DNA from: an uncultured Schlesneria sp.
GTDB taxonomy: Bacteria; Planctomycetota; Planctomycetia; Planctomycetales; Planctomycetaceae
Length of the DNA: 35,777 bases
NCBI GenBank assembly: GCA_903834925.1
Contig: CAILLA010000037.1
Coordinates: 1 to 35,777 of the forward strand
Direction of reading: 5' to 3'
Shown here: positions 9,051 through 18,138 of the stretch, in pieces
Layout of the letters: the number at the start of each line of letters is the position of its first letter
Position numbering within the stretch: the first letter of the stretch is position 1
Position numbers and translations under genes: made by a program
Notes under the pieces: generated by a model
Databases searched by the model: none
What the model saw: the letters and a program-made list of their open reading frames with translations, nothing else
What the model was told of the DNA's origin: nothing

Positions 9051-11126
9051 TCACGACTTGTCGCTCAGATTCAAGCGACAAATCGTTGTTCCCAGTCGTA
9101 AGAATAAAGCCCGCTCAGCAATCGCTGGATGAGACCAGCAATCCGTACCGTCTTCGGACAACATGAGTCGCGAAAGGATCGTTGGCTCGTCATGTCGTGG
9201 ATCGATCAGAATCAATTCTTCCTTGAAGGTAACTGCCAAAAGGCGATCGCGAGTGGCGATCAAAGATCCATAATGTCGAAACGCACGGTCTTTCAAACGC
9301 CAGACACTCTTCAAGGCATCTGTCAGCGAAAGACAATGGAGACCGTTGTGGATGCCGATCAGGCGATCTCCACAGATAACAGGTGAATGCGAATCGGGGG
9401 ATAATATTTTATTCGCTTCGACAGCTTTGAAGCCGGAAGCGCCATCCGTTTGAGCGGCATACAAACGGGCACCGTTGTTTTCAGTGGTAAGTACAAAACC
9501 TGATCGGTACACGATGGGAGAAGGGACGTTGAAGTCGCCCGGTTCGCGCGGGGCGACAGTCCAGAGTCGTTCTCCCGTCGCGAAATCCCAACCACCGAAT
9601 GTCGTTTTGTCGTAACCCAACAATTGGGGCTTGCCATTCCACGTGGCGGTCACAAACGACGCGTGACCCGGTGCCCCACCAGGCGAAGACCAGATGACAT
9701 CACCTGTCAGCGGATTCAGCGCCACAAGTGAAGCTTCGCTTGTCCCCGGTTGGACAATCAGGCGATTCTCGACCAGGATTGGGGAACTCGACAACCCCCA
9801 TGTTTGCGCAGGGGTGCTAAACTTGGATGCGAAATTCATTTTCCACACAATGTGGCCGTCATCGAGACGAACGCAGTGAAGGTGACCAAAAGCTCCTGAC
9901 AGCCAGACGTGCCCCCCTTCGATCAGCGGCGTCGCACGAGGTGAATTGCCATAATCAAGGCGACCGATCGCAGGATACGCCAGTTGCCATCGCCTGGCTC
10001 CCGTAACACTGTCCAGGCAGGTCCAAAGATCCTGCTGATCGAGCGCATCGCGTCCGCCGATAATCACACAACCATTCGCGACGGCAAGTCCGCCCAATCC
10101 TTCGCTCGGCAGTGTTACTTTCCAGGAGAATTTTGGTTCTTTGGGAAGTTGTTCAGGAAGCCAGCGAACCGTGCCGTCACGAAAAAAGCCGCGAAATTGC
10201 GGCCACTCCTCACTTCCTGACAACAAGTCACTTGCGGTCTTCTGAATCGCGGAGGTTTTTTCAGCCTTTTTCTCACGATTTTTTTCGTTGCTCTTTTCGA
10301 CAAACGGAACAAATCCCTGTTGCGTCTCGAGTGCGATCAGCAATTTGGCTTCGGTTCCCGAATTCAACAGTGCGTTAGTCACGGCGGTTTGAACGACTTT
10401 GTCGAGATTCGAATTGACGAACGCCGTGATAAACGGGACGGGATCGGATTCGCCGATGACGCGAACGTCGCCTTTCTTGATTGCGCCGCATCCTTCCAAC
10501 AATGGTGTGGCATAGCTGGAGACCACTGCTGCGGCTTTTTCGCTTTCCGGCAACGCGAGCAGCACCTTCGCCGCATCGCTGCAGGAGGGCGATGTTTCCA
10601 CAGGATTCGGAATCGGCAGTCCGAATTTTTTGACCAGCGACATCGGAGCCGCCGACTTTTCATCGCAGTCGGCAGGTCCGAACAGTATTCGATACCCTGC
10701 AAGATCCGCCATCGACTTGGCGGGATCAAGTTTGCGAACGATGAAGAGTCCGGTTTGAGTCGTCGACCCATCCCGACCGGTCAACTGTGCGACGGGCCTT
10801 AACGCCAGCTTGGATTCTTTCGCATCCGCCAAAACAACGGAGTGCTTGCCGATAATCAGATCGGCTTTCCCCTTTGTTTTGTCTTCGAGCGATTCGGTCA
10901 ACGACTCAGACCAGTAAACCTTGACCGGCCGTTTGAGTTCCGTTTGAAGAAACTCTCCTAACGTCTCGTACTTCCGCTGGGCATATCCTTTGACACAGTC
11001 ACAAGCCAGCGGTGCCGACAAGGGGTCCATGACGACTACTGTTAACGTCAATGGAACGTCATCGGCAACCGCGACCGCCGAAAACAACGCAACCACGTTG
11101 ATCGCGAGGCAGACCCAGTAGTTCAT
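9051..11126 (-). CDS. Exported PhnD-like binding domain fused to PQQ-type beta-propeller
   Basis: The 691-aa protein begins with a signal peptide (MNYWVCLAINVVALFSAVAVA). Residues about 25-275 resemble a phosphonate/phosphite-type (PhnD-like) solute-binding protein: YETLGEFLQTELKRPVKVYW, then KADLIIGK and a PADC-containing segment. Residues about 320-685 form a PQQ-like propeller, starting with EEWPQFRGFFRDG and containing repeated blades such as TCLDSVTGARRWQL, VRLDDGHIVWKM and VALNPLTGDVIWSS. The ATG at 11126 has AAAGGAGA 4-5 nt upstream. It lies 48 bp downstream of the propeller gene at 11175-12947 on the same strand, so the two are probably co-transcribed. Both domains should be periplasmic. 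The binding domain has several unusual Cys residues (LACDCVKGY). Ligand and role are unknown. Confidence 0.82.
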   Translation of the reverse strand: MNYWVCLAINVVALFSAVAVADDVPLTLTVVVMDPLSAPLACDCVKGYAQRKYETLGEFLQTELKRPVKVYWSESLTESLEDKTKGKADLIIGKHSVVLADAKESKLALRPVAQLTGRDGSTTQTGLFIVRKLDPAKSMADLAGYRILFGPADCDEKSAAPMSLVKKFGLPIPNPVETSPSCSDAAKVLLALPESEKAAAVVSSYATPLLEGCGAIKKGDVRVIGESDPVPFITAFVNSNLDKVVQTAVTNALLNSGTEAKLLIALETQQGFVPFVEKSNEKNREKKAEKTSAIQKTASDLLSGSEEWPQFRGFFRDGTVRWLPEQLPKEPKFSWKVTLPSEGLGGLAVANGCVIIGGRDALDQQDLWTCLDSVTGARRWQLAYPAIGRLDYGNSPRATPLIEGGHVWLSGAFGHLHCVRLDDGHIVWKMNFASKFSTPAQTWGLSSSPILVENRLIVQPGTSEASLVALNPLTGDVIWSSPGGAPGHASFVTATWNGKPQLLGYDKTTFGGWDFATGERLWTVAPREPGDFNVPSPIVYRSGFVLTTENNGARLYAAQTDGASGFKAVEANKILSPDSHSPVICGDRLIGIHNGLHCLSLTDALKSVWRLKDRAFRHYGSLIATRDRLLAVTFKEELILIDPRHDEPTILSRLMLSEDGTDCWSHPAIAERALFLRLGTTICRLNLSDKS

Positions 11127-11174
11127 AAAGTCTCCTTTTGTTGAACGATGCAAAAGCAAGGGGTCGGGATCTCG

Positions 11175-12947
11175 CTATTTCAACTCGACTTTTGGAGAAG
11201 TATCGACATTGTCGTTCGTGGCGGTCTTGGCATCCGCGACGTCACGTTGATACGCCCCTTTGGCCAGGATGTTGTCTTCGTATCGCAACTGAATATCCAG
11301 CGCGTCATCCGATTCAAATGTAATCTGAAAGTGATAGTTTTCGACCCCATCGGTCATGATCCCCACTTTCAGTTGGTTGCCATCCTGGCGGACCGGCGTC
11401 CATTCCATTTGAGAATCGGCGAAATTCGACAGGAATCCGCCAACAGATTTGATCTCGCCGTTCTTGTCAAATGTCAATTGATCGGCTGGGAAATTCGAAC
11501 GTCTGTTCGCTCCTCCCACGGCAGAATTCAATAGTCCGATCAGACCGGACTTCTTGGGTTTTGTCGCTACGGCTACCGACCAGGAACCGACAAGCTTGGC
11601 ACCGAGCCCCTCGCGAGCGGCCTTTTCCAGCAATTCGTCTTCGGTAGGAGCAGTGACTTCGGATTTCGGGACAAGGACACAAACCTGGCCCTTATCCTCG
11701 TGTTGCATGTAGTACCGGTTTCGCGTCGCGTCGAAAGCGATCGCAACATGTTTGCAACCCCCTCCAATTTTTGCGCGACCAACGTAACTCAGGAACTCTC
11801 CGTCGGCAGAAAATCGTTTAATGTCTCCGATGCTTGATTCAGCGGTCAGAACTTCGCCATTGCTGCAGCAACGGACATTCATCGGATTGCAGCAACTGCC
11901 GAATCCATCGTTCGCCTTGCGATCCCGCTTGCCGAAGCTCTTGGTCATCTCACCGTCGCGATCATAAATGCCGACTCGGAACTTGCCATTTTCGGCAATC
12001 AACAAGCTGTCGGCAGACGCTTGAATGTCCAGTTGACCGCAACACCCCCCCAGATCCGATACGACTTTTTCACCATTTGTGAAGTCGTGACTCGTTCGCC
12101 AGACGTCGTAGCCATGACCTTTCAACTTCCGCACGGAAACAAAAACATCTTTGTCGGAAACGGCAACACCAGTCACCGTCAGCCTGTCACGAACGGTCGA
12201 ATCGGCATCATCCACTCCCGACCTCCGTTCGTACATTGCGATCTGGTCACGATACTGTTTCGCCATGGTTTTCTGAGCATTGATCTGAGCTTTGACGGCT
12301 GGGGTTCGATCGGCCTCCGGGGTTTCCTCAAGTGTACTAAGTCGTTCTTCGGCCTGCTTGGCCAAATCTTCAAATCGCTCGGTATATTCCTTTGCTTGGG
12401 CTTTGGCGGCCTCGAGAGCCTTCGTTTTGAATTCGTCATAGTTGCCGACATTCGGAGTTCGACTTTTCTTGATCGTCTCACCGGTCAATGTCATTCGAGC
12501 CAACCAGCCTTCGCCCGCAACGACAAATTCCTTGCCACCGGGAACGATATTGATTCCTGTCGGTTTGAAGTCCACCGGGAATTCCGCCAACAGTTCCCCG
12601 TCAGCCGAGTATTTTTGGACCAATGACGGCGAGACAATTTGCTTTGCGACGCTTTGCTCGGGATTATCCGTGTCGGGAGCATATTCGACGGAAGTCCCGC
12701 CAACACAAAGAAGCAGATCACCTGTTGGCGTCAAACAGTATGTATGAAGAGCAATCTTTCCATCGTTGTGTTTCGGCGTGATCACAATCGATTGTTTATG
12801 AGTTCCTTCGGGGCGAGAACCGGCCAGAACAGGTTTTCCGTCCTTGCAGTTTTCAAGTTTTGTGTCCGGCTTAGGATCATTACCCCTGGTCTGTGGAGTG
12901 AGAACAAACAAGACCAAACCGATCGCCAGACCCTTGAGAATTCTCAT
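11175..12947 (-). CDS. Exported cysteine-rich beta-propeller protein with internal coiled coil
   Basis: The 590-aa protein has an N-terminal signal peptide (ILKGLAIGLVLFVLTPQTRG). Propeller-like blades (LVQKYSADGELLAEFPVDF, IKRFSADGEFLSYVG) resemble NHL/six-bladed propellers. Between blades, at about residues 150-235, is a highly charged helical insertion rich in Ala, Lys and Glu that looks like a coiled coil. Striking cysteine clusters follow: LGGCCGQLDI, GSCCNPMNVRCC and GGGCKHVAI, which could bind a metal or form disulphides. A C-terminal domain of about 130 residues (from KLVGSWSVAVATK) looks like a separate beta-rich module. The ATG at 12947 has GGGAG 7 nt upstream. It precedes the PhnD-PQQ fusion gene in the same transcription unit. 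I do not know its function. Confidence 0.8.
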   Translation of the reverse strand: MRILKGLAIGLVLFVLTPQTRGNDPKPDTKLENCKDGKPVLAGSRPEGTHKQSIVITPKHNDGKIALHTYCLTPTGDLLLCVGGTSVEYAPDTDNPEQSVAKQIVSPSLVQKYSADGELLAEFPVDFKPTGINIVPGGKEFVVAGEGWLARMTLTGETIKKSRTPNVGNYDEFKTKALEAAKAQAKEYTERFEDLAKQAEERLSTLEETPEADRTPAVKAQINAQKTMAKQYRDQIAMYERRSGVDDADSTVRDRLTVTGVAVSDKDVFVSVRKLKGHGYDVWRTSHDFTNGEKVVSDLGGCCGQLDIQASADSLLIAENGKFRVGIYDRDGEMTKSFGKRDRKANDGFGSCCNPMNVRCCSNGEVLTAESSIGDIKRFSADGEFLSYVGRAKIGGGCKHVAIAFDATRNRYYMQHEDKGQVCVLVPKSEVTAPTEDELLEKAAREGLGAKLVGSWSVAVATKPKKSGLIGLLNSAVGGANRRSNFPADQLTFDKNGEIKSVGGFLSNFADSQMEWTPVRQDGNQLKVGIMTDGVENYHFQITFESDDALDIQLRYEDNILAKGAYQRDVADAKTATNDNVDTSPKVELK

Positions 12948-13004
12948 GACCGTACTCCCTTTCCAGTGACATGAACTGCGTGAAATACTCAGAGACGCCA
13001 TGTC

Positions 13005-13045
13005 CTTTGCAACAACAAACATGATTGCGACCTGTTTGTTGCAAA
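13005..13045. promoter_or_regulatory. Dyad upstream of the Cys-rich propeller gene
   Basis: Arms CAACAAAC and GTTTGTTG flank an approximately 15-nt spacer and can extend to CTTTGCAAC/GTTGCAAAG with a small bulge. It lies about 60 nt before the ATG at 12947. It could be an operator or an RNA hairpin in the leader; no regulator can be named. Confidence 0.35.
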
Positions 13046-13211
13046 GCACGCCAAAACAACGGCGAGGATCTATGGTAACAAGTTCCAGAAAAAATCAATG
13101 GCAGAATTCAGATAAGCCGGAACCCGCGAGTACAAAGTCTTCCGTGGTTCGGGAAGTGAAGAAAAGAAAGTACGCGGGTGTGCTTGAGAGTGGTTTTCTG
13201 CGTCGTTTGGC

Positions 13212-14897
13212 TTAATGAGCGATCCGCTCGATCTCTTTCTTGCCACGGCAGTAAGCACCGAAGGCTAAGAATGAAGCGGCCATTAGTAGATAGCCGACGG
13301 CGACGTTCCATGAACGATAGGTTGTCGCTGCTTCCGATGACGGGGCGGCGAAGGCGAAAAGGAAGTCGACGACATTTCCGTTGATCTGGTAGGCGTGAGT
13401 CAAGCCGATTGCCGCACAGACAGCACCGATTATTGACCATGCCCCTGCGGCGAAGAATTTGCGGTCGATCAGGAAGGCTGAAATCGCTGCCAGGATCATG
13501 CAGGTGAAAATGTAGCCCTGCTGCAGTGAGATCATTCCGTGCAGTACAAAGTCGTTAACGTTGGCTCTTGGGTCCGAAACGAGAAGATCTTGCAGCGTCT
13601 TTCCACCGGATTTAAAGAATGCGCCTTGTGTCACTGTAAAACCCCAGGCGGCGATGGCGGGGAACAGGCCGACGGCGACAGCGGGGGCGTGTTCTTTGGA
13701 AACGACCGAAAACGCCTGCGCGGTGATGATGATTCCGATCCAGAGGACAATGGCGATCCCGGATTCCATCGGGATCAGGCTTTCGATCAGACTGACAGCC
13801 CCCGTGAGACAGATCGCTGTGATCACCAGGCCGTTTAGAGTTGAATAACCGGCTCGTGCCCCCAGAGCTTTCCAGCCGGGGTGACCGATATAGATGGTTG
13901 TGGGAAAGCAACTGCCGAAGAGGGCGGCGCAGATCGTGCTGACTCCGTTTGCCGCCAGCGATGATCGAGTTCCGTATTTATCCCCGGCGGCTTCCGCAGA
14001 TTCGATGTTTTGCAGACTGCCAATCAGGTTAAACAATCCCATCGGGACAATCACCGACAAAAAGCCAACCCACTGGGACGGATCTTTCAGTAGTTCGAAG
14101 ACTCGTCCGCCGACGAAGTGTGGGTAGTAGAACTTCAATTGCTGGCACGCATTACGCACCGCTTCGATATTCATGGTTGATTCGGTCAAGTACGGAGCGG
14201 CGGCGGGAATGAGTCCCGCGATGGCCGACATCAGCCAGGCAATTCCTGTCCCCAGCAGGACCGCAACCAGTCCTCCTGGAAGGTGCCACGGGAAGGGAGC
14301 TTGCGCGAAATAAGTGATCAGAACGATCGCCAGGGGCAACATGGCGATCAGGGGTTTTTGGAAGATTTGCAGCGCGAAGCTCATCGAGATGAAGCCGATC
14401 GCGATCCCTGCCAGTGTCGATAGCAAGGCGGCACGAGGAGTGCGGTAGCGAATGGCGTCGGCGACAAACGCTCCGAAAAACTCGATCAGACCACTGCCGA
14501 TACAGGCGACCAAACCCATTTCCCAAGCGAGCCGGGCGGCCGCCTCGTTCGTTTGACCCTCTCCCAACGCTTTACTGTAAACGGGATTCATGACGAAAAA
14601 GACGTACACGAGCAGCGATGGTGTGTTGATGCCATAGGGGAGTGCTGTGACGTCGTCTCGCCCCTCTTTCAATGCCAGTTGGCGAGCTTGCCAGGCATAA
14701 AAAATGTTTCCAATCAGGATGCTGACTGCGGCGCCGGGCAAAATATGCTGGAACAGCAGGTACGTTCCATCCCCCGTCATCCCGCACAGCCCTTTGCAAA
14801 GAGCCAGGATCAACAACAGTTGAATCAGATTATCGACAAACAGACCAAAGAATCCGTCCAGGTCACGGCGAACAAATTGACGATATGCAGAAGACAA
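13212..14897 (-). CDS. NCS2-family permease
   Basis: The 561-aa protein has twelve or more hydrophobic segments and motifs of the nucleobase:cation symporter 2 superfamily, close to the AzgA-like branch: [15 protein letters not shown] at the N-terminus, [43 protein letters not shown] and an [20 protein letters not shown] segment. It would import a purine/pyrimidine or related solute across the inner membrane with a cation. The substrate is not set by sequence alone. The start is a TTG with GGAA just upstream; no in-frame ATG precedes it before a stop, so the exact N-terminus is somewhat uncertain. It stands alone, with no nucleobase metabolism gene next to it. Confidence 0.88.
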   Translation of the reverse strand: MSSAYRQFVRRDLDGFFGLFVDNLIQLLLILALCKGLCGMTGDGTYLLFQHILPGAAVSILIGNIFYAWQARQLALKEGRDDVTALPYGINTPSLLVYVFFVMNPVYSKALGEGQTNEAAARLAWEMGLVACIGSGLIEFFGAFVADAIRYRTPRAALLSTLAGIAIGFISMSFALQIFQKPLIAMLPLAIVLITYFAQAPFPWHLPGGLVAVLLGTGIAWLMSAIAGLIPAAAPYLTESTMNIEAVRNACQQLKFYYPHFVGGRVFELLKDPSQWVGFLSVIVPMGLFNLIGSLQNIESAEAAGDKYGTRSSLAANGVSTICAALFGSCFPTTIYIGHPGWKALGARAGYSTLNGLVITAICLTGAVSLIESLIPMESGIAIVLWIGIIITAQAFSVVSKEHAPAVAVGLFPAIAAWGFTVTQGAFFKSGGKTLQDLLVSDPRANVNDFVLHGMISLQQGYIFTCMILAAISAFLIDRKFFAAGAWSIIGAVCAAIGLTHAYQINGNVVDFLFAFAAPSSEAATTYRSWNVAVGYLLMAASFLAFGAYCRGKKEIERIAH

Positions 14898-15055
14898 TTC
14901 CTGGTTCCATTTATTTGAAAATCGGAAATGGGATCAATGTTTTTGTGGGTGTTAGTATTTCGAACGTTTACGAATAGCACGAGCAAACCCATGACGGAAT
15001 TCCCATGATACTCGACGGATTCGCCGTTACAAAGCACGAAGGACGTCAGCGACGG

Positions 15056-15147
15056 TCAGTCGTCGCCAGGCATGAACTGCGTCTTGCCTTCGGATGTGAT
15101 CCATCCGCAATAACGTCCATCGCTGTTGCGTGCCGAGGTAAATTGGC
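15056..15147 (-). pseudogene. Relic of a second isoaspartyl peptidase 3' end
   Basis: Reading the minus strand, this segment encodes QFTSARNSDGRYCGWITSEG, a short KTQFMPGDD tail and a stop. The intact gene at 16692-17735 ends with QFTTARNSEGLYRGWITSEG followed by KSQVRLYDE. DNA identity is obvious by eye (for example GCTGTTGCGTGCCG in both). Similarity stops abruptly on the upstream side. It lies on the same strand about 1.6 kb away and is best explained as the leftover of a tandem gene copy or a partial duplication. Confidence 0.75.
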
Positions 15148-15520
15148 AAAACCTGTCTCCGTTTCGTTCCCGCAACCAAACACAGATGAACTTAAACGAA
15201 ACTTCACCAACCCTGCGGTAGTGGTTTACGAAGGAATGAGAGCACTCATTTCAGAGTTCTTTTCGCCTGACGACAGGCGCCGCATTCAGGTCCAACCGTC
15301 GACTGCGCAAATCTTCTTTGAATGACTTCGTTTTCTTCGTGACGTTCCGTTCAAAAATCGTCTCTTCTTTTCCGCTCGAATCAAGTCCGCAGTTGTTGCC
15401 GAGTTGCGACTTCAGTTCGCACTCGACAAACGGGCGCAGGCCGGTTGCCTGCAGGTCTCACCTCATTGACGACACGTTCGCGGTTGGAAACGCGCAGGAT
15501 GAATTCACTGAAGAACGTAT

Positions 15521-15559
15521 TCTCAAATCTCAAATCTCAAATCTCAAATCTCAAATCTC
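15521..15559. repeat. Heptamer tandem repeat (TCTCAAA)n, left of the four-helix-bundle gene
   Basis: Five perfect TCTCAAA units and a partial sixth. A related tract lies at 16284-16348 on the other side of the four-helix-bundle gene. Units are 7 bp without spacers, so this is not a CRISPR array. Confidence 0.9.
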
Positions 15560-15629
15560 GCGTGTCGAGTTTCAGTTCATCCTGATGCGTCCTAGACGAC
15601 TGTTTCGTGGCCCGTTCTTGTGAACGGCT

Positions 15630-16175
15630 TTAGCGTTGCTGCGCACCTTCGCCGTTCGCCTGTTCCGCCCTCTTTGCCGCTTCGCGGTTGAGCCGTTCTT
15701 CGAATTCGGCTCGCCATTGACGATTCTGTTCGTCAAATACTTTTCGACGTTGATTGGATTCATATCGTCGGCGCGATTCGTCAGTCAGCCGTCGCTGGCC
15801 TTCGATGTCGGAATTTTGAAGGCTGTCCGTCCAACCCCGGATCTGACGCGAAATCGATTCGAACGAAGCTTGGTACCTGGCGATTTGTTCGTGCAGGCCA
15901 CCGAATTTCTGCATCTTCTTCATGACTTGCAACATGCTCCGCACTTCACCTGCGGAACCGCGGGCGTAGTACAAGAACGTGATTAACTCATTGGTTGTCC
16001 CTCGCTCAAAACCTTCTGCGATATTGTTGGAGATTGACAAAGTGGCTCGCTGCAACTGGTTCGCGAGGTCCCCTTTTCCTCGAAATCCAGAATGCATGGT
16101 CCATTCAAACATTTGAGCAGCCATTTCTGCGGCCAGTTGCCAAACAGGTAGATCCTCAAACCGTTCGTACTTCAT
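15630..16175 (-). CDS. Four-helix-bundle protein (23S rRNA IVS-encoded family) with charged tail
   Basis: The 181-aa protein begins KYERFEDLPVWQLAAEMAAQ and continues DLANQLQRATLSISNNIAEG and FLYYARGSAGEVRSML, the hallmarks of the four-helix-bundle family first described from intervening sequences in 23S rRNA genes and related to Avd of diversity-generating retroelements. Family members are usually about 110-130 aa. This one has an additional Arg/Glu-rich helical tail of about 60 residues (from about 120), likely coiled coil. The ATG at 16175 has GGCGGAG directly upstream. Heptamer tandem repeats flank the gene on both sides. The family's biochemical role is unknown beyond predicted nucleic acid binding. 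No reverse transcriptase is nearby, so this is not a DGR. Confidence 0.85.
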   Translation of the reverse strand: MKYERFEDLPVWQLAAEMAAQMFEWTMHSGFRGKGDLANQLQRATLSISNNIAEGFERGTTNELITFLYYARGSAGEVRSMLQVMKKMQKFGGLHEQIARYQASFESISRQIRGWTDSLQNSDIEGQRRLTDESRRRYESNQRRKVFDEQNRQWRAEFEERLNREAAKRAEQANGEGAQQR

Positions 16176-16283
16176 ACTCCGCCTCGTGAATCCAAACACG
16201 AAATCGTAAGCCCAACTCGTTCCCCGTCACTGAAGGGAGGATTTTTGTGCTGCAAAGTTTGAACGAGATTCTCGTGTTTCTTG

Positions 16284-16348
16284 TCTCAAATCTCAAATCT
16301 CAGATTTCAAATCTCAGATTTCAGATTTCAGATCTGAGATCTGAGATT
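16284..16348. repeat. Heptamer-type repeat with inverted end, right of the four-helix-bundle gene
   Basis: Tandem TCTCAAA units grade into TTTCAGA-type units and end in an inverted copy (ATCTGAGATT), so AATCTCAGAT and ATCTGAGATT can form a hairpin. The tract lies upstream of the start of the four-helix-bundle gene and uses the same heptamer as the tract at 15521-15559. Confidence 0.88.
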
Positions 16349-16691
16349 ACTCCGACTGTCGGATCAGTTTGCTGGGTTAGATCTTGCACGCATCAGGACC
16401 GGAATCTGATCTTGCTTTTCAGTGGCAACTCTCGTCGAGATAAATGTGATAGAACTCTCGGGCGATGCTTTTGGCGTTTTTCGCCATCAGAACATCTCAT
16501 TCTGGACAAATTCAAACGGGTCAGCACTCGTTGATCGTGACACCGAACAACAATGAATCGGTCACTGCGTCATCGCACCCCGTTTCGTAATAAAGGTGCG
16601 ACATCCCATGGCCCGCTGGTGCAAAGGCCCGTTAACCACCGGGACGGGCTCGGTGGGGTTTCGTTTGGCACAACGGGAAATTCATCGACGG
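16349..16691. other. Spacer downstream of the isoaspartyl peptidase gene
   Basis: No coding frame is convincing. A dyad GCCCGT/ACGGGC at 16627-16649, overlapped by an alternative CCACCG/CGGTGG pairing, lies just beyond the peptidase stop and could act in termination, but it lacks a T-tract on either strand. Confidence 0.35.
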
Positions 16692-17735
16692 TCATTCGTC
16701 GTATAGACGTACCTGCGATTTGCCTTCGGACGTGATCCAGCCGCGATAAAGTCCTTCGCTGTTGCGTGCCGTGGTGAATTGGCCAGACTTATCAAGGACG
16801 ATGGCCGCTCCTTCGGCGTTCACACCTTTGAGTTGCCGGTTGATGACGTCTTCAACCGCCTCTTTCGCCGTGACCTTTTTGTATTTAATCTGCGAGACGA
16901 TCTCGTGCGAAACGGCAAAGCGAATGAAGAATTCACCGTGACCGGTACACGAGATGGCGGCGGATTCATTTTCGGCATAGGTGCCCGCACCAATGATGGG
17001 TGAATCACCAACTCGACCAAACATCTTGTTCGTCATTCCGCCCGTGGATGTTCCGGCAGCCAGGTTTCCATTCTTGTCGATCGCAACCGCTCCAACGGTT
17101 CCAAAGTGGGGTTTTCGAAGTGACGGAATTTCGGATGTGGAATCGTCTCCGCAGTTCCCTTTTTTCTTTGCTTCTTCAGCGGCTTCCTGCTTCCAGATCT
17201 CGTTGATCGCGTCCCATTGGTACTTGGTCCAGAAATAGCTCGGATCGACAATTTCGAGTCCTTGCTTCGTCGCAAAGACTTCGGCTCCGCGTCCGATCAG
17301 CATGACGTGCTTGGATTTTTCCATCACTGCCCTGGCCGCAGTGATCGGGTTTTTGATGATCGTGACACTGGCGACCGAACCCGCCTTTTTTGTTTTGCCA
17401 TCCATGATGGAGGCGTCGAGTTCATTACGACCTTCATGAGTGAAAACGGCACCTTTACCCGCATTCAGAACCGCATCATCTTCCATGACGCGGATCGCGG
17501 CTTCGATGGCATCAAGACTCGAACCACCCTCATCCAGTTTCTGCTTTCCTGCTTTGAGAGCAGCATTGAGTGCAGCTCGAACTTTGACTTCGAGCTCCGG
17601 CGTCATGTCTTTCTTGTCTTCACCGATTCCGCCATGGATTCCCAGGACGACATGCGGCGTGACTTCGTCCCCCGCCCCAGAACATTGATTCGCAGCCAAC
17701 ATCGTCATTCCCATCAACAGACACCATCGAACCAT
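16692..17735 (-). CDS. Exported isoaspartyl peptidase / L-asparaginase (Ntn hydrolase)
   Basis: The 347-aa protein has a signal peptide (WCLLMGMTMLAANQCSGA; possible lipobox around Cys18) and then the plant-type asparaginase fold: VVLGIHGGIG, EGGSSLDAIEAAIRVMEDD, LNAGKGAVFTHEGRNELDAS. The autocleavage site is HFGTVGAVAID, making Thr213 the N-terminal nucleophile after self-processing between Gly212 and Thr213. Substrate-binding motifs AAGTSTGGMTNK and SCTGHGEFFIR are intact. It should hydrolyse isoaspartyl dipeptides or Asn in the periplasm. The ATG has GAGGTG 5 nt upstream, and a perfect palindrome lies 43 nt before the start. A relic of a second copy's end is at 15056-15147. Confidence 0.93.
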   Translation of the reverse strand: MVRWCLLMGMTMLAANQCSGAGDEVTPHVVLGIHGGIGEDKKDMTPELEVKVRAALNAALKAGKQKLDEGGSSLDAIEAAIRVMEDDAVLNAGKGAVFTHEGRNELDASIMDGKTKKAGSVASVTIIKNPITAARAVMEKSKHVMLIGRGAEVFATKQGLEIVDPSYFWTKYQWDAINEIWKQEAAEEAKKKGNCGDDSTSEIPSLRKPHFGTVGAVAIDKNGNLAAGTSTGGMTNKMFGRVGDSPIIGAGTYAENESAAISCTGHGEFFIRFAVSHEIVSQIKYKKVTAKEAVEDVINRQLKGVNAEGAAIVLDKSGQFTTARNSEGLYRGWITSEGKSQVRLYDE

Positions 17736-17777
17736 TAAGGCACCTCGTGCGAAGAGTGTTCCTCGATCTGCGTACTT

Positions 17778-17803
17778 GTTTCACCGGTATTGACCGGTGA
17801 AAC
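17778..17803. promoter_or_regulatory. Perfect palindrome upstream of the isoaspartyl peptidase gene
   Basis: Eleven-base perfect arms (GTTTCACCGGT and ACCGGTGAAAC) enclose ATTG. It lies 43 nt before the peptidase ATG. No T-tract follows on either strand, so it is not a standard terminator; an operator or leader hairpin is more likely. Confidence 0.5.
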
Positions 17804-18138
17804 AGAGTATATCAACGACGTTGTTCGCATGCATTCCGTACGGCGGGAATGCTGATAAAGGCGAAGAGCACTGGCGAGTGAAAACGCACGTCAGTGGCAC
17901 ACAATGCCGGAGTTGACATAAATCGCAAAAATGGACTAAAAGCTCCACAATACGGCCGCCGCAAAAATATGGGACGGAACTTCGAGCGTCAAAATGGTCA
18001 ATAGCACTTCGAAACGTTGGTATTGACCCCGTTTGAGCGATGGCTAAGCTTCGGACGATTTGTATCGGCAGAATTCGCAGGGCGTGATTGTTCTCGCCAC
18101 AAAAATACCGTTATTCGTCGCAGTTCCAAGGAGGGAGC
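17804..18138. other. Divergent spacer
   Basis: This region separates the minus-strand peptidase and the plus-strand membrane-anchored protein and should hold promoters for the latter. A small dyad (GCATTCC/GGAATGC, near 17830-17851) is the only structure noticed. Confidence 0.35.

Noticed and set aside
15521-15559. Possible CRISPR array
   Set aside because: Units are 7 bp with no spacers; it is a simple tandem repeat.
15630-16175. Diversity-generating retroelement accessory (Avd)
   Set aside because: No reverse transcriptase or template/variable repeats are nearby; only the fold is shared.
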